Assembly (NCBI RefSeq): GCF_000327385.1
Contig: NW_008707965.1
Location: 748,787-812,786 of the forward strand
DNA from: Lottia gigantea
Lineage: Eukaryota > Mollusca > Gastropoda > Lottiidae
Reading direction: 5' to 3'
Length of the DNA stretch: 64,000 nucleotides
In this document: positions 35,135-47,754 of the stretch, in pieces
Layout of the letters: every line of letters starts with the position of its first letter
Position numbering within the stretch: position 1 is the stretch's first letter
Made by a program: the position numbers and the translations under genes
Notes under the pieces: generated by a model
What the model was told of the DNA's origin: nothing
What the model saw: the letters and a program-made list of their open reading frames with translations, nothing else
Databases searched by the model: none

Positions 35135-37730
35135 ATGGTAACCTTAAGATGTATTGGTGCCCACATGATATCCCACAAGCAGACATTTAATGACTTTGCT
35201 CATGCTGAATAAATGCCGTAGCCTAAATTTTCTGTCCTCTTCTTAATGGGTTTCTTTAAAGTTTCAATTACAAAGCTAAACACTAAAAGAAATTTGAGAG
35301 AAAAAACAATTCCAACTGAAATCTTTTAATCTTGAAATAGTCAACTTCAATTATTCTCAGAATTAATTTTCACCCCGTTTGGAATCTCTGATCTACATTA
35401 ACCCTGTCTCTAGAATTTTATCAAAATTTTAAATCAAATCCCTTGTCAAATAAATCAGTTTTCAAACAAGTTCATTTAGTTTTTATCTAAATAACTTTAT
35501 TTTCATTTAAAACACATTTGACAATTTTTACAATTTTCCACTTTTTCTGATTTCATGGTCGATTAACTGAAAAAGTTTTGTAGCTTAAAAAATTTGTTGT
35601 TTGAGAAAAAGTTTGATTTAATCATTGAAGTTGTCTCATTTTCACACATAATCGTGATTATACAAAATAAAACATTATATTTAAATCTTATACATACAGA
35701 TTAGTGCAGTTTTAAAACTTGTGCACATCAAAATACAATTTTATTTTTCTGTCAGAGACATTTCTTCTTTGATGTATTCAAAAAAATAAGTATGCGTTAA
35801 ACCTGCCTTTTATATGATTTTATAATGCACATTTGGATTGATCAAAATACAAAATAATTCATCTTTCCAAATGAGTAGAAATGGAGTTGATTGTTTGGTT
35901 CAGAAATAAAATATCACCATTGAACTTACATCATTTACATAGTGATTCAAATGCATTTAAAGGATTTATAAAATTGTAATAAAAATCTGCCTCCCAAAAT
36001 TACACATACAAAATATTGATTTCAGATTGACAAAACATAAAAATTATCACTAATATCATCAATAATCATTGAAGCTTGAACTGGATTTTTAATCATTTTA
36101 AGATTTGATCAAAATATTTTAAAAATGTTACACCAATTCAGGTTTTTATATTTCTTACACCTGTGAAGTTGGGTCCCACAAGAAGAAGTCCTACCCTACA
36201 TATAATCTTGCATTGACAAAAATCAAACTTTTAAAAACTCTTTATTGATAAATGTAATAAATATATAATCTACTTTTGATCAAAAGTCAAATCAACGATG
36301 AGTATTCGTGACAAAGAGGAGAGAAAATAACAGCACAGATGACTATAATTGGTCAAATTAATTCAAAATAAACCACAGTTTACAAATATCCAGAAATTGA
36401 TGAAAAGTATAAATTATTTCTTCAAAGAGAAGGCACTGAAGCGTGTTCATTTGGATGAAATTTGTAGCTTTTAATGTAGTTTTGATATCATGAAGTAAAT
36501 ATATTAAAAATAAAAAATTCACATAATTTAATGAAATGAATATGATCATTATTGAGTCACCTATATCTTTACAACCCTTAAAATACAGCTTCAAATTCAC
36601 CCATTTTTTTCTTTCTGTGATATTAAGTGTTAAATTTGAATTTGAAGTGACTATATTTTCAACATACAGCGTTATAAGGAATGAAAAGGGGATTAAAATT
36701 TTAGTACCTGCATCTTAATAAGGGCTTTAACAAACCCTAAAATGTAAACCCCTTTTTTCTGACACCTTTTCTTCATAAACCCCTTTCTTAACTCAGCCCC
36801 TTAATAGAAAGCAGTGGACCTTAGTTATGAAGATCCTTTTGAAGCCTTTTAAATATATCACTAATACTAATGGCCTCAATATTCAAGGTGTTTGGGAACA
36901 TATTTAATTTTCCATTACACTCTTATATTAATAAGTGATAATGTACTATTTGCTATGAGTTCTGAAAGTTTCAATTTTCACAGGGGAATACTAAGTTGAA
37001 AGTACCTCTTTAAGGTCCTGAAAGAAAAACAGAAAAACAAGTTTTCTTATCACTGTGTATGAATTCACACCTTATTGGGCTAACAAAAGAAGTCCATGTC
37101 ATGCAGTGTGCATTAAGGTAAAAACAACGTTAATTTTCACAGGGGAACTAAATTATGAAAGGAGAACAGTCAGATGGAGATACCATGCAGTGTGGAATAG
37201 GCTAAAGGAAAAAAGCCTGTAGTCTTTTAGTCGTGAGAATAGCACACTATCTAAAGTTTACACATCCTTTGAAAATCAGTAATATGGAAAACTGCAACAA
37301 TATTACGAATGAAATAGACAATTTATAAACCTTAAAATTTGTAACACATATAACTTTTGATAAATCTGAGGATGGAAGAGTGTTGACAGAAAAAAAACAG
37401 AGTTGGCGATAATTTTATAAACATTGTCATTTCTGATAAATGATTGTCAACCCTTACCCTGACACGAAACACACCACAGTCAAACAGCTCTTATTTTGAC
37501 CCTCTCAGGCTGTGGGAAAACTTTCATTTCATAATTCTCTTCAAATTTACTTATTACTTCACTAAATGCTTTAAGTATTTAGTTGATATGCACTTAACTC
37601 TTATCTTAGTGCAAGTTTTATAGCTTTACACTGTTGGTTACTTATAACATTTTGACTTTGAAATTAAATAGAGTTTTACATCCAACTATTCAATGGTTTC
37701 ACAAACCTACACCCAATGTTCAGTGCAGGC
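35135..37730. other. Intron sequence, nothing recognised
   Basis: AT-rich non-coding DNA. AATTTTCACAGGGGAA occurs twice (about 36974 and 37134) and ATGCAGTGTG twice (about 37101 and 37179), suggesting an old duplication of about 80-160 bases. No exon seen. Confidence 0.4.
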
Positions 37731-38677
37731 TATTTTCAGCCAGGTATATCGGACAGACAAACAGACATGCCAGGCAAATATGGACACGTCAAATCAACAG
37801 CCCTCAAACTAAGACTTTAAAGAGGAGAGGATGGTTTAATGTGCACCAATATTGGCAGTGTTTGCAGTGTTTGTCATATGAGAATCTATATTTAATAGAT
37901 ATCCATGTCATATCTTCAACCATATGGAACACACTTACAGAACAAAAATCATTTTGATAACAGAGAAGGAGCTTCCATCTATCATCAGATTTTCAATAAC
38001 TATATACATTTTTTGGGGAAAAGAATATCTTAAATATATACAGTAGTTATATCGAGCTATTGTGAGAAAAACACTAAATGGTCAAATGGTCAATTATATT
38101 TTGACATGAGATTATTAAAAACTAAGTTTGTATCACTATAGAAACTGTCAAATGGTCAACTGTATTTTACTAATCAATATGTATAAGATATGCAAATAGT
38201 AAAATGAGGATAAAAAATTGATTTACAAGCCAGCTGTCATGTGACCAGTTCCAATAACACTATCATGCCTTCCTATATGTCATTGACAACAGCTGTTATT
38301 CACACTGAATACATGTTGTTAGATACAGTCGAGAATCTACATTGGTAATTTCTTGTCAATTTCTCACACCTGTTCAGTAACTACCTGAGTTTGAATTTTA
38401 ATGAGAGTAGTGCAATGCGCTTAATATTCAGCTGATATCTGATTTCCTGTCCAATTTCTTTCAATCATAAAAATCCTATTCGAGCCAAGTGCGTTTAGTC
38501 AAGTTTTTCTAGAATGACACAGTCATTAAACAGGATATCAAAATGGGGCACATGGAATCTTTAAGTATACCTGGTACTCATAATGATAGAACACACTTTG
38601 AAGTTTCAGTCAGATATGAATTCAAAAAAAGTCAGATCAAAATCCTTACACCTTACATCTTTTTTTTATCTATAAAA

Positions 38678-38732
38678 GGTGCAGAAAAGTAGGATGTAAA
38701 ACTCCATTCATTTCATTTCATTTTTAACCTAT
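38678..38732 (+). mobile_element. SINE 3' end fragment
   Basis: GGTGCAGAAAAGTAGGATG and AAAACTCCATTCATTTCATT match the last part and tail of the SINE at 34757-35120. Head and body are missing, as expected for a 5'-truncated insertion. Confidence 0.65.
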
Positions 38733-40489
38733 AACATCTTACAGCTCCAGTTAGACATGTCTGGCAAATGGACAACAACAATATTCTGAAATACAACAGT
38801 GGATGTAGTTTCTTTATGACTGGCAAATAGATCTAAACAACAAACCCTTAAATTCATTAAAACTCTCATGATGTGTCCTGACTAACCATGTCAATTTAAT
38901 AACGACAAGCAAAAGGAAATAATGTGACATATCCAGAACAAGTAAGTTTAATGTAAAACTCAAGAATACACTAACTAGATTGAAATAAACAGGGTTTAAC
39001 ATCCTATCAACATCTTGTTAATGAAATGATACATAGTTTTATCTTGTTTGTTATACTGGACTGTGGGAAAAGACCTGCCACAAACATCTGAAGTCACTCT
39101 CCATCTAAAGCTAACTTTTTATGTGTATCAGGGACACTGATAGCATTAAGTTGCACCATTTTTAGTCAGATGTCTGTGGTTCCTGCAATTCCACTATAAC
39201 TAAACATTTTATGACATCAACATTGCACAGGTCCAATGATATCATCAACAGTGTTTGTGATCCAAAAAAATTTAAATGGAACTGATTTTTATCAACAAAA
39301 AAAAAACCTGCACAGCATTCAAACTATTAATTGCCTTATACATGTATAGGTGGATTTGAATGTATTTAATCTGTATCTAAATACACACAGTGCAGTTAAG
39401 TATAATGGGTTCAAAAAGTGTGATCCTTGATCCTCTGATAACCAGCAATCCCTTTAACACCCTAAATGACCCCTAACTGACCTAATTATCTCCCTTTGAC
39501 CACTGGGTCTAGAAGAGGTGCACACCAACAAGACAAGAGCAATTTAGACATTGACATCTTGACAATCTGTTCATATATAATTTCATCCATTCTCTTATTC
39601 AATTTTAATAAAAAAAAAATATTTTGTATTTTCAGAAAATTGAAAAGGCATAGGCCCTGCTATTGTACAAGAAAGGGTAAGTACTCTTTATATTGCTTTT
39701 TAAAAGGATATCAAATCCGTCAGTGTAAGTAGCCTTACTCAATTTTGACGAACACACCAAACCAGTTGTGATGTATTTTATTGTAAATTAATATGTAAGA
39801 TATAATAACTCTCAATCCTTCTTCTTTTAATTCTTGTCCAACCAGTTTTATCATTGATGTATCACCAAGTTCAGAGACTGGTTAACTGGCTCAAAACAGT
39901 TCCCAGCACAATAAAATAATATATTGCATTGAATTATAGGATCACTGTCTGGACAAAACATATTAAGTTGACCAACATCAGACAGGTATCCTACATATGG
40001 GAATCCTAAACAAATACAAAACTTGTTATCAAGTAATACAATTCACCCATCATTTTCCTCAGCATTGAAATTGCAAATGCCTTCATTAACCTTGAAAACT
40101 GCACATTTTCAAAAGGGGGTATATACAGTACAATTATTGTGTTATATATGTTTTGTTAAATTATAAAATCATTTTCCAAGCTCTGCATTTGTCTATCAAT
40201 TTTCAAATCGAAATGATGTCATACAAACAATTCTTGCTTATAGATATCAACATATCAACATGCTCACACATTAAGTCAAGTTGGAGGATCCCACCACCAA
40301 GAATTAACAGTACATACATTAATCGTGATATAATATATGTTTTAATGAATCAAATCATTTTCTAGCCCCCAGCAATAGACAATATCTATAAACATAAAAA
40401 AAAAAATCAGTTATGAGATCTTGTAAGATAGACGATTATTGCGTTAAGTGATAAAATATCATTTTAAGATTTAAACCGATAATTTTAGA

Positions 40490-40725
40490 GCAAAACAAAA
40501 CACAATAGATGCTTGCATTAAAAACCACTTAAATCACTTATAAATTATACATGTGAAAAATGGTGCAAAACACTTACATCAAAGCAAATTCGAAAGGTGG
40601 CAATCAGACATGCTAATGCTGCCATCATAAATCTATGCATAACAAAATACATTAGATGCTTCCACTAAAAATCACTTAAATTGCTTTTTATACATGTGAA
40701 AAATGATGCAAAATACTTAATAAGC
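40490..40725. repeat. Two-copy tandem duplication, about 147-bp period
   Basis: ATAGATGCTTGCATTAAAAA and ATACATGTGAAAAATGGTGC in copy 1 recur as TTAGATGCTTCCACTAAAAA and ATACATGTGAAAAATGATGC in copy 2. The AGATGCT anchors lie at 40507 and 40654. The copies have diverged at many positions. Non-coding. Confidence 0.7.
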
Positions 40726-40999
40726 CACACTTAGCAGGAAGACAAGCCACAATACATAATCTTCTATCATTTCTTGTGGTCTTTAACAAATTTTGTCTGG
40801 TGCTGTCTCTTTAAATATGCAGAGAATGAGATGCAGATATATGATATACATTGCAAATCATCACAATAAACATAACAATCAAATGTACATATTTCCATTG
40901 CATACATGGTGATAGTGGTAAAGTGAACTCAAATTTCATATATATTTCAAATGAAAAGCACATGAATATTTCAATACACAATTTTATATATTTCAATTA

Positions 41000-42820
41000 T
41001 AATGCACACATTTATCTTTATGAAAGTGTTAAAATGAAATTTCATATCAATTTTGGATTTAAAAATGTACAGCAATTTATAAAAATTTGAAACTGAACTG
41101 TAATTGATTTAGTTTAAGTGATATGAACTAGAGATTTTTACCTCAGGGGTAAATTATTCAACCAATTACCACCTAATCATTCTATCATATATTTACATCT
41201 GATGAAATAAAGATAGAGGATATTCTTGGTTCACGCACCAGGATCAGATAAAATGCAGGTGCTTGCATACATAATCCAATAATCTTTGAAGACATTAGTA
41301 TGACTATAGATCATGGTTTTCTCTGTTCCCAGGTCTTCTGTTTTTTCTTTTAATTCAAAATGATTAATCTGTGACCAAAATAGTCACTTCAACAAACTTG
41401 GTGTACTCAAAATTGCAGAAATTATGGTCAAAATCTTGCAACAGAAATTGGGTGTTTCCAGTTCATTTAAAATAATTTTGATAATCCAATTCAAAGGTAC
41501 ATAAAAATGCATAAAAATCATCCCCAATCATTTATGTGACTGGCTTTAATTGTTAGAATTGTCCATTGACAAACTTAGTCGTAGAGGGGCAACTCACATT
41601 TAAATTATGATAAAAAAAAATGCAGTAGCAACACCTTCCAACACAAAGGCACAAACAAATTTGTAAACAATCCTTCCCAATCCTTTATGTAATAAAAACC
41701 ATGGCTAACCCTTAAATAAGATATCAGAGTTGAAAATAATAGTAATATCAACAAATACTGACTCTCCCTCTATTATACCAGCATTTACTTTCCTTTCTTA
41801 CAGTCATTTTATAGTCACTATGTCAATATTAGACAACAGGCCCTCGTAATGATAGAGTTTAAATATTATATGTTTCTGGGCCCCCATTTATCTAAAAGTC
41901 GTAAGGTCATTTAATCAGTTACTAAAGAAGTGAATGTTTCCAAATAATTTTGATAAACATTTATCATAAAGGTGTTAATATATACATTGAAAAATAGCAC
42001 ACTAATTGAGTGAAAATTTGTGTAATAATTTTTCTGTCCAAGTATAAACCAAGTATTGCAAAACCTAACCTGAAATCCAAAACACATATTGGCAATACAT
42101 TGGTAGCAGCTTATGAACTTTTCACATAAGCAGTATCCATGTTATCAATCTGTTCCACTTTGTAACAAAGATAAGGCCTACTCAGTTGTTTTATATCCTT
42201 GTCATAAGTGTATAATATTGGATTTCTGTTATTTTTCACTTTGAACATTTGTGATTTTTTCTTTCAATCGAATTTAAGTTTTGCAACATATAATTTTTTC
42301 ATCAGGCCTTAGAAAAAACACTTCAGTGACCTCTGTAGAATCATTGAGTTACCTTTACTATGAAATTTAGCCACTTATCTCAAAATGAGCAGTTCAAGTC
42401 CTAGGTAAACTTTATAAAAATTTTGAATAATGGAGAGGCCTGGTGTTAAAATTTTGAGTAATGTTAGTCTGTTGTTGACTAATAAAAGGGTTTAAAGACT
42501 ACAACTACTAAGCTTTACTCGGCTTAAAATAGTGAAATTTGGGAAATATTTTTATATTGTGTTTAAAAGACTTGTTTTATCATTGAATCAGATATTAAAT
42601 AGACAATACCCTTTTTATTCTTGTAAGTTTTTATGGTCAATGTTTTCACATAAAAACACTTAAAATTGTTGAGGAAAATGCTACAAAAGACTTCTCTCAT
42701 ACATATCACTTTCTAAATGTTCAGCTGTAGTTGCATTATCAAGTCATGTCACTGGCTTGGCTGTGGTCATAATGGTATCTTTTAATGGATTATTGGGATC
42801 ATATATACAGATTTGATGTC
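41000..42820. other. Intron sequence, nothing recognised
   Basis: AT-rich, CpG-poor DNA without recognisable repeat, exon or RNA gene. Confidence 0.5.
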
Positions 42821-42824
42821 TCTT

Positions 42825-42979
42825 AGACCCGTAGCCACAGGGGAGCGAAAGGGGGAGGGGGCAATGTCCCCCTGAAAAATTCTGACAATGTCTAATTCAA
42901 GAACTGCAACAAAACACATTAACCCATGGCACCTCCAATAACATGCCCATTCGAACAATCAATTCTGGCCACAGGCCTG
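42825..42979. mobile_element. Probable miniature inverted-repeat DNA transposon
   Basis: The left end AGACCCGTAGCCA and the reverse complement of the right end AGGCCTGTGGCCA agree at 10 of 13 positions, and all three differences are transitions. A G-rich block AAAGGGGGAGGGGG and its partial complement TGTCCCCCTG follow the left end. Ends resembling CCCGTAGCC are seen in several animal DNA transposon families. No clear target-site duplication, so the exact borders are uncertain. Confidence 0.4.
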
Positions 42980-42984
42980 CTCTT

Positions 42985-44768
42985 GGTCCACAGATCTACT
43001 AATATTCTGCAGGATTCAAAACAACATATGCTTTAAAATACTGGATATATCACTGTGGCTTATCAACCTACCCAGCAAACATAATAAATTATAATTCAAT
43101 GCACTGTGCCCACAGATTAGTGGGGGTATAAAAAGATAAGGTTTAAGTAAATAAAGTGCTATCTTATGTAAACTTAGAGCTTAGTTGTAACATTATATTC
43201 TAACAAAATATATTATCTCTATTAAATTTTCATTTATTTTTTTTTATTAACTTTTTGCAATTTTAGTTTTGTAAAGTCACCTTCAAATTTAATGCAAAAA
43301 CACTGAAGGGCATCTATTATGACTAAATTATCAAATTTCAAAAGCTATTAGAACTCAAGTTTCCATTTTTATTAGTAATTAATCTTTAAAGATTGAAATT
43401 TTATTAAAAAAAATTTAAATCCCCAAACCAATGAAGAAACTATGAAAATGAATTTTCATCTGATAACAACATGTGTAATTTGAGTTGAAACCTTATGTGT
43501 TTAATATTTTATTAAAGAAGTGTGCTTATTCCATAATATTGTCTTGTGTTTGTGATATATGAAAATGAAATTCACAAATCTGTTGTGATCCTTGAAAACA
43601 TTTTTAAAACTTAACCAATGTATCAGATATTCAATAATTAAAAAACCCCTTCAGTGTCAACTTAGTTTGCACAAAATTTTGCACAATCTCTTCCTGACTT
43701 CACATTTATCATAAATGAAATACTATCAAATTATAATATTACAAAATAATTTTTTTAAATTTAAATATCACAATGTTTTCCCTATCAACGATTTTCATAG
43801 TTACCTGATAAGTAAGTAAGACCTTATAAACCCTTTTAAACTGTTATACAGATATGAAGATGATAGCTAAAATTCTTGCAGGTACCAACAGTTTTGGATC
43901 ATCAAAAACTTCATTTACAACAAAATCTCGTAACTCAAATGAGTTTACTTCAAAGCAAAATACCATGTAAAATTGTAGTGATCACAATATAAAATCTTTC
44001 ATTGTCAGTGCAAGCATCTAGACTGATATATCCATTTTAAAATGTTCAATATGCACTTTCTAGAATCTAGATGCAAATTATTTAAATGCAACTGAAATAG
44101 AATTCTACTGGATAAGGTTTCTATTCGTTGAACAATTTAAAATCAATATTTGAATAGAAATGGAAATTGTATTGTATGATTGTATAGAGTAATGATTGCA
44201 TAATACATTGCTAGTTGTTCTGGTTGTGGATGAATGAATTTAAACAACTCAATCTCAACGAAACTCACTGGTTTTTAAGACAGCATTTCAGTGTATGTGG
44301 TATTGATCATTGTCACAGAATGTTCTTCAAAATAATTATTGAGGTGATTTTACTAAAATACTCCTGCTAAATAAAATAAGGGAATTTAAATCTGAATTTC
44401 CCTAGGAAAACTGAACATTTAGCACCTAACCAATTCAATGTGTCATTTCTTGGCAACATCATATTTGACTCATTGTTCCTTAGTTTCAGGCACTAAGCAT
44501 TCCCTTTGCCAAGCCGCCCAGCAATTCCAAACTTGTCCCAAATCTCTCGGGTGTCATATTACAGTATAAGTTACAGTATTGAGGGAACCATTGATGGAAT
44601 GGTCTGTGAGTCCAAAAGATATGCGAATTCTGCTTCACTGTTCAACTCCCCCACCCAATACCTATTGTGTTCATTTTATGTTGCCCTATTCCCAATCCAC
44701 ATCTAATATGTAATAATTCTATTGTGCCCCATCCACTCCCTACCCCACAAGAAAGTATGAGGACGTAC
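42985..44768. other. Intron sequence next to the signal-peptide exon, nothing recognised
   Basis: AT-rich, CpG-poor sequence forming the 5' end of intron 1. No repeat or additional exon was recognised. Confidence 0.5.
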
Positions 44769-44832
44769 CTGGAAGGGATATTAATCCAATTAAAGTCCAG
44801 AAGACAAGATGAAAACAAAATAAACACTTCAT
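44769..44832 (-). CDS. Coding exon 1: signal peptide of the IgSF protein
   Basis: The ATG at 44832-44830 opens 21 codons reading MKCLFCFHLVFWTLIGLI and then S-L-P, a short n-region followed by a strong hydrophobic core. The exon ends CCAG before GTACGT, a good donor. Its phase (one base carried over) is exactly what the Ig1 exon needs; the junction reads ...ISLP-EAEALSW, with a plausible signal-peptidase site after A-E-A. An in-frame TAA lies eight codons upstream, which fixes this ATG. The link to the Ig1 exon across 39.8 kb is inference from orientation, phase and sense; a cDNA would settle it. No other minus-strand signal-peptide exon with phase-1 donor was seen in the intron. Confidence 0.68.
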
Positions 44833-45002
44833 TATTCCTAGTTCTCCACATTATATTCCTTACACATCACACTATATCACTCTTAGCTTGAGATCTCTAA
44901 TATTTCTCACTTGTGCCCTTGATATATAACTCCTTTATATTATAATCCTCTTTATCAATCAGTTACACACACTTTTGAGAGTTGCTAACTCTTTCTCAAT
45001 CA
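44833..45002 (-). other. Putative 5' UTR part of the signal-peptide exon
   Basis: On the minus strand a pyrimidine-rich CTATTTTTTTCCGTCAG ends at 45003 and makes a strong 3' splice site about 170 bases upstream of the start codon. If it is used, the first coding exon runs from 45002 to 44769. No reading frame continues through this stretch into the ATG. Confidence 0.4.
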
Positions 45003-45330
45003 CTGACGGAAAAAAATAGTATCCAGACAAAATCCAAAAAATTTAATTTGGCTGTGGAAATTTTGTATCCAAATTTTCAAATATTCAAAATGATACCCTC
45101 TCAACTGTGGGATATAACACTTAATTAAGAATATCACACCTTGTGAATGATAAAGCTGGGGGATATCACACTTATTGCCCAGTCAATATCAACAATAATT
45201 CACACTTGATAATGGTATAACATCCTTTCAATAGATCATTAAGGATCCTGTTAATTGCTTAAAATTAACTAATGAACAATATGTAACTTTAAATTCTAGT
45301 CCAAAAAATTTATTCCGTGTCTTCATTTAC

Positions 45331-45560
45331 CTTATATCCGTTGAAATATATATCACTGTCAAAAATTAAAATCCTTTTTCGCGAATATCCCATTCATAGA
45401 GTATATCGCTTGTTTTGGTCGTTATACGCTACACAGTCAACCAACGTTAGAAATCAACTGAAGCCATACAGTAACTGTAAATTCGAGCGTGTAGAGAATA
45501 TCGACTGGTCTATTATGAATTATAGGGGTCTGAGGTAGACAGGTAATCTTCAGTTATTAA
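45331..45560 (-). promoter_or_regulatory. Candidate 5' UTR exon and promoter region
   Basis: A minus-strand donor, ATAAG before GTAAATG, sits at 45331/45330. It pairs naturally with the 3' splice site at 45003 to make a 328-base leader intron. The same point is where CpG density jumps from about 5 per kb (left) to about 28 per kb (right) by my count. In invertebrates with gene-body methylation such a step is expected just inside a transcription start. No TATA box was found. The upper boundary is approximate. Confidence 0.35.
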
Positions 45561-46900
45561 TCCACTCGTGCCTGCACGCGTCAATGAATTAATTGTTTCA
45601 TTGGTCGCCTCAAGGTGTTGTGGATTAGGCACAGTGGTTTTGTCTTCAACTCCCTAAATGACCCCTTTGATAAGATTTGATTGGTCATTTGTGAAATTTG
45701 ACCCCTCTGTAATTTATTCGTGTTTCCACAGTTGACAGTTTTGTTGAAGAGTAGTTTTATGAAGAGATAAAAAGTTTGATATTTTATCTCGCCTTGTCCC
45801 CTATTTTATTCCAATCATAGATTACTAATAGGTATTAAATATGACACATTTTCTTCTATTCGACCTCCTGTTTACTAATGGCTCTCTGTTATTACTCGTT
45901 TTACAGCCAGCTATCTTTATTTTCACAATCTTAAATGGTGGAAAAAAGGACGTAAAATTACCAAAATTTTGTAAAGGTTCGTCCAATGAGACACAAAAAA
46001 ATCTAGTAATTTTATATCCAAAAAATACTTAACTTTTAAATTGTATTTTGAATCTATAAATCAAGATGTTTAATTTAAACTACAGTATTATACATGGAAT
46101 GGACATTATATTAGCATCAAGACAAATACTTCCCCAATAATTTCTAACTCTAATTACCCAAAAAGATATTTTGTTTGATTCACGGAACTAAATAGTCCGA
46201 AGAGACGTTTAACTCAAATTTAATATTAGCATCAGACACCAGATTCGTTTTTTTTTTTGCACAAGTTATCAATGATATATTATTTCAATTCCGCGGATGA
46301 ATCAATAAGCCTTCCATAAATAAACAGTAAATTGTAATTTTGAGTTTCTCTAATATTGACATCCTACCAACCAATCAAAATTCAATCAAAATCCATCGAG
46401 TTTTCATTCAAATTTCCTGTCTAAATTAAAACAGACCCTGACATCTTGTTTGTTTATTTCTCCAGCTTCCTGACTTCGTCATTACTGATCACAAGCCAAA
46501 TAGATGTAATAGCCACAGTTTGTCGGCCCTTTCCATACCCTTTTCGCAAACTCAAACCCTTACAACCTTTGTTTCACTGCAAATGCAGTTATACAGGTAA
46601 AAATATCGTAAGTAAAAAAGAAATACCTAAAAATGAATCTGTGTGTTATTAGAGGATGTTTTTGTGACATTGATTACCAGTATTGATACAAACCATTGTC
46701 AATATAGAATAGAAAAACAAATTGAATTTATTTTAATGTTTTAACCTTCATTTCGTCTCAAAATTGATTTTTTTTTATCGATTTTCTGCACGTTTAAATA
46801 GCCGATACCATTTCAATTGTTCAGATAATATTTTAATTTGAACTCTGAACAAAACATAGGATATACATTGCTTTACTTCTGGAATAGGTTAGGAGTCCAG

Positions 46901-47017
46901 CAGAGGCGGAGCCAGGTTTTCGTCCGCGAGAGGGCGAGTGAGGCGAGATATCTGAGATTGCCCGAATCTTTAACCTAGTTTTTTTGCTGCCCCCTCCCCC
47001 TTTTGGCTCCGCCACTG
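46901..47017. mobile_element. hAT-type miniature transposon, 117 bp
   Basis: The left end CAGAGGCGGAGCCA and the reverse complement of the right end CAGTGGCGGAGCCA form 14-bp terminal inverted repeats with one mismatch. They are flanked by an 8-bp direct repeat, GAGTCCAG (46893-46900) and GAGCCCAG (47018-47025), one mismatch. CAG(T/A)GGCGGA-type ends with 8-bp duplications are characteristic of hAT elements. There is no room for a transposase, so it is non-autonomous. Confidence 0.85.
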
Positions 47018-47359
47018 GAGCCCAGCATTTTTGTAGTGGCTGTGAATATTTGTTAAATAAAATTCAGGTCTGAATAGAATATAACTCTTTTTCAATCTAC
47101 AATTTTCTCCTTCAATTCCCAACCCAGCTCCGACCATTCCAATGAAGCTAAAAGCGATGGCATACTATAATAATATCAACAAAGACTTAAGTTTTAATTT
47201 GACCATATTCGAGTTGGTTTTCATCTGGACATCTCCTTCAGAGAATATATATTAACTTGGTATTTTTTGTGCTAAACACCAAATCTATTTCTAACTGTGC
47301 GTAAAATAAGGAAATCAACAATGAATATTTTATTGAGAACTAATACCCATAACGGCACT

Positions 47360-47371
47360 TGACGTCACGTG
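47360..47371. promoter_or_regulatory. Overlapping CRE and E-box
   Basis: TGACGTCACGTG contains a perfect palindromic CRE (TGACGTCA, 47360-47367) overlapping a perfect E-box (CACGTG, 47366-47371). CREB/ATF and bHLH-Zip factors bind these respectively. It lies about 2 kb upstream of the inferred start of the Ig gene. A second CACGTG-type site (GCACGCACGTG) lies at about 47580-47590. Confidence 0.35.
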
Positions 47372-47754
47372 CATTTATATACTGTAATTAGGTCGACACG
47401 TTTATTCATTAAATATTCAAAAGACGCGAAATACTTCTACAATAATTCAAATCTGTTAATTTACATTTCAAACTCGTTTGTCAAACATCAAATTTTCATT
47501 CTTTTTATGACAACAATTACTGGCAAGTTTGACTTCTCATTTTATACAATAAAACATAATTATACGTCATTATGAGCGTGCACGCACGTGTAAGACCTCT
47601 AGTTATAATAAAACCTGCCATATTTTTACAAAGGATGTGATTGAACGCTAACAAAGTAAAGTATTTAATATTTTTATTGTTCGTTCAACTCGGCATGTCA
47701 AGGTCAATAACTGAAATGACCACGAGGTTGGACATATGCTCTTTCTCAGACGAG

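Larger units (their letters stand above)
4968..44768 (-). other. Giant intron 1 (39.8 kb)
   Basis: This intron joins the signal-peptide exon to the Ig1 exon; donor CCAG before GTACGT, acceptor TTTTTCAG. It is AT-rich and CpG-poor (about 5 CpG per kb in 40.0-42.0 kb by my count) and is filled with tandem duplications, minisatellites and old mobile elements listed separately. A long first intron in an adhesion-molecule gene is common and usually rich in regulatory elements. Confidence 0.65.
1..45002 (-). other. Gene span: IgSF cell-adhesion protein, 5' part
   Basis: This is the minus-strand transcription unit assembled from one signal-peptide exon and nine Ig exons. All ten pieces join in frame through GT-AG phase-1 introns and give 609 residues before the window ends. 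The order is signal peptide (1-21), then Ig1 (22-117), Ig2 (118-219), Ig3 (220-305), Ig4 (306-400), Ig5 (401-486) and Ig6 (487-609). Each domain has the Cys...Trp...Cys pattern with a D-x-G/A-x-Y/F-x-C or similar final strand. Ig1 with its RYSIVGEFNL stretch, followed by an Ig2 opening PPEPPVI, resembles nephrin, Kirrel and echinoid-like adhesion proteins, which act in homophilic or heterophilic cell-cell contact at the plasma membrane. The exact orthologue is not resolved. The 3' exons lie off the left edge, so a membrane segment is not seen. Confidence 0.82.

Noticed and set aside
37634-37957. 107-codon plus-strand frame
   Set aside because: It overlaps a fragment of the dispersed GACATG-CCAGGCAAAT repeat family seen at 15.4-15.9 kb and shows no protein family features.
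45841-46032. Plus-strand frame starting MTHFLLFDLLFTNGSLLLL, signal-peptide-like
   Set aside because: Hydrophobic leaders arise easily from T-rich DNA; no good donor follows and no downstream exon was found.
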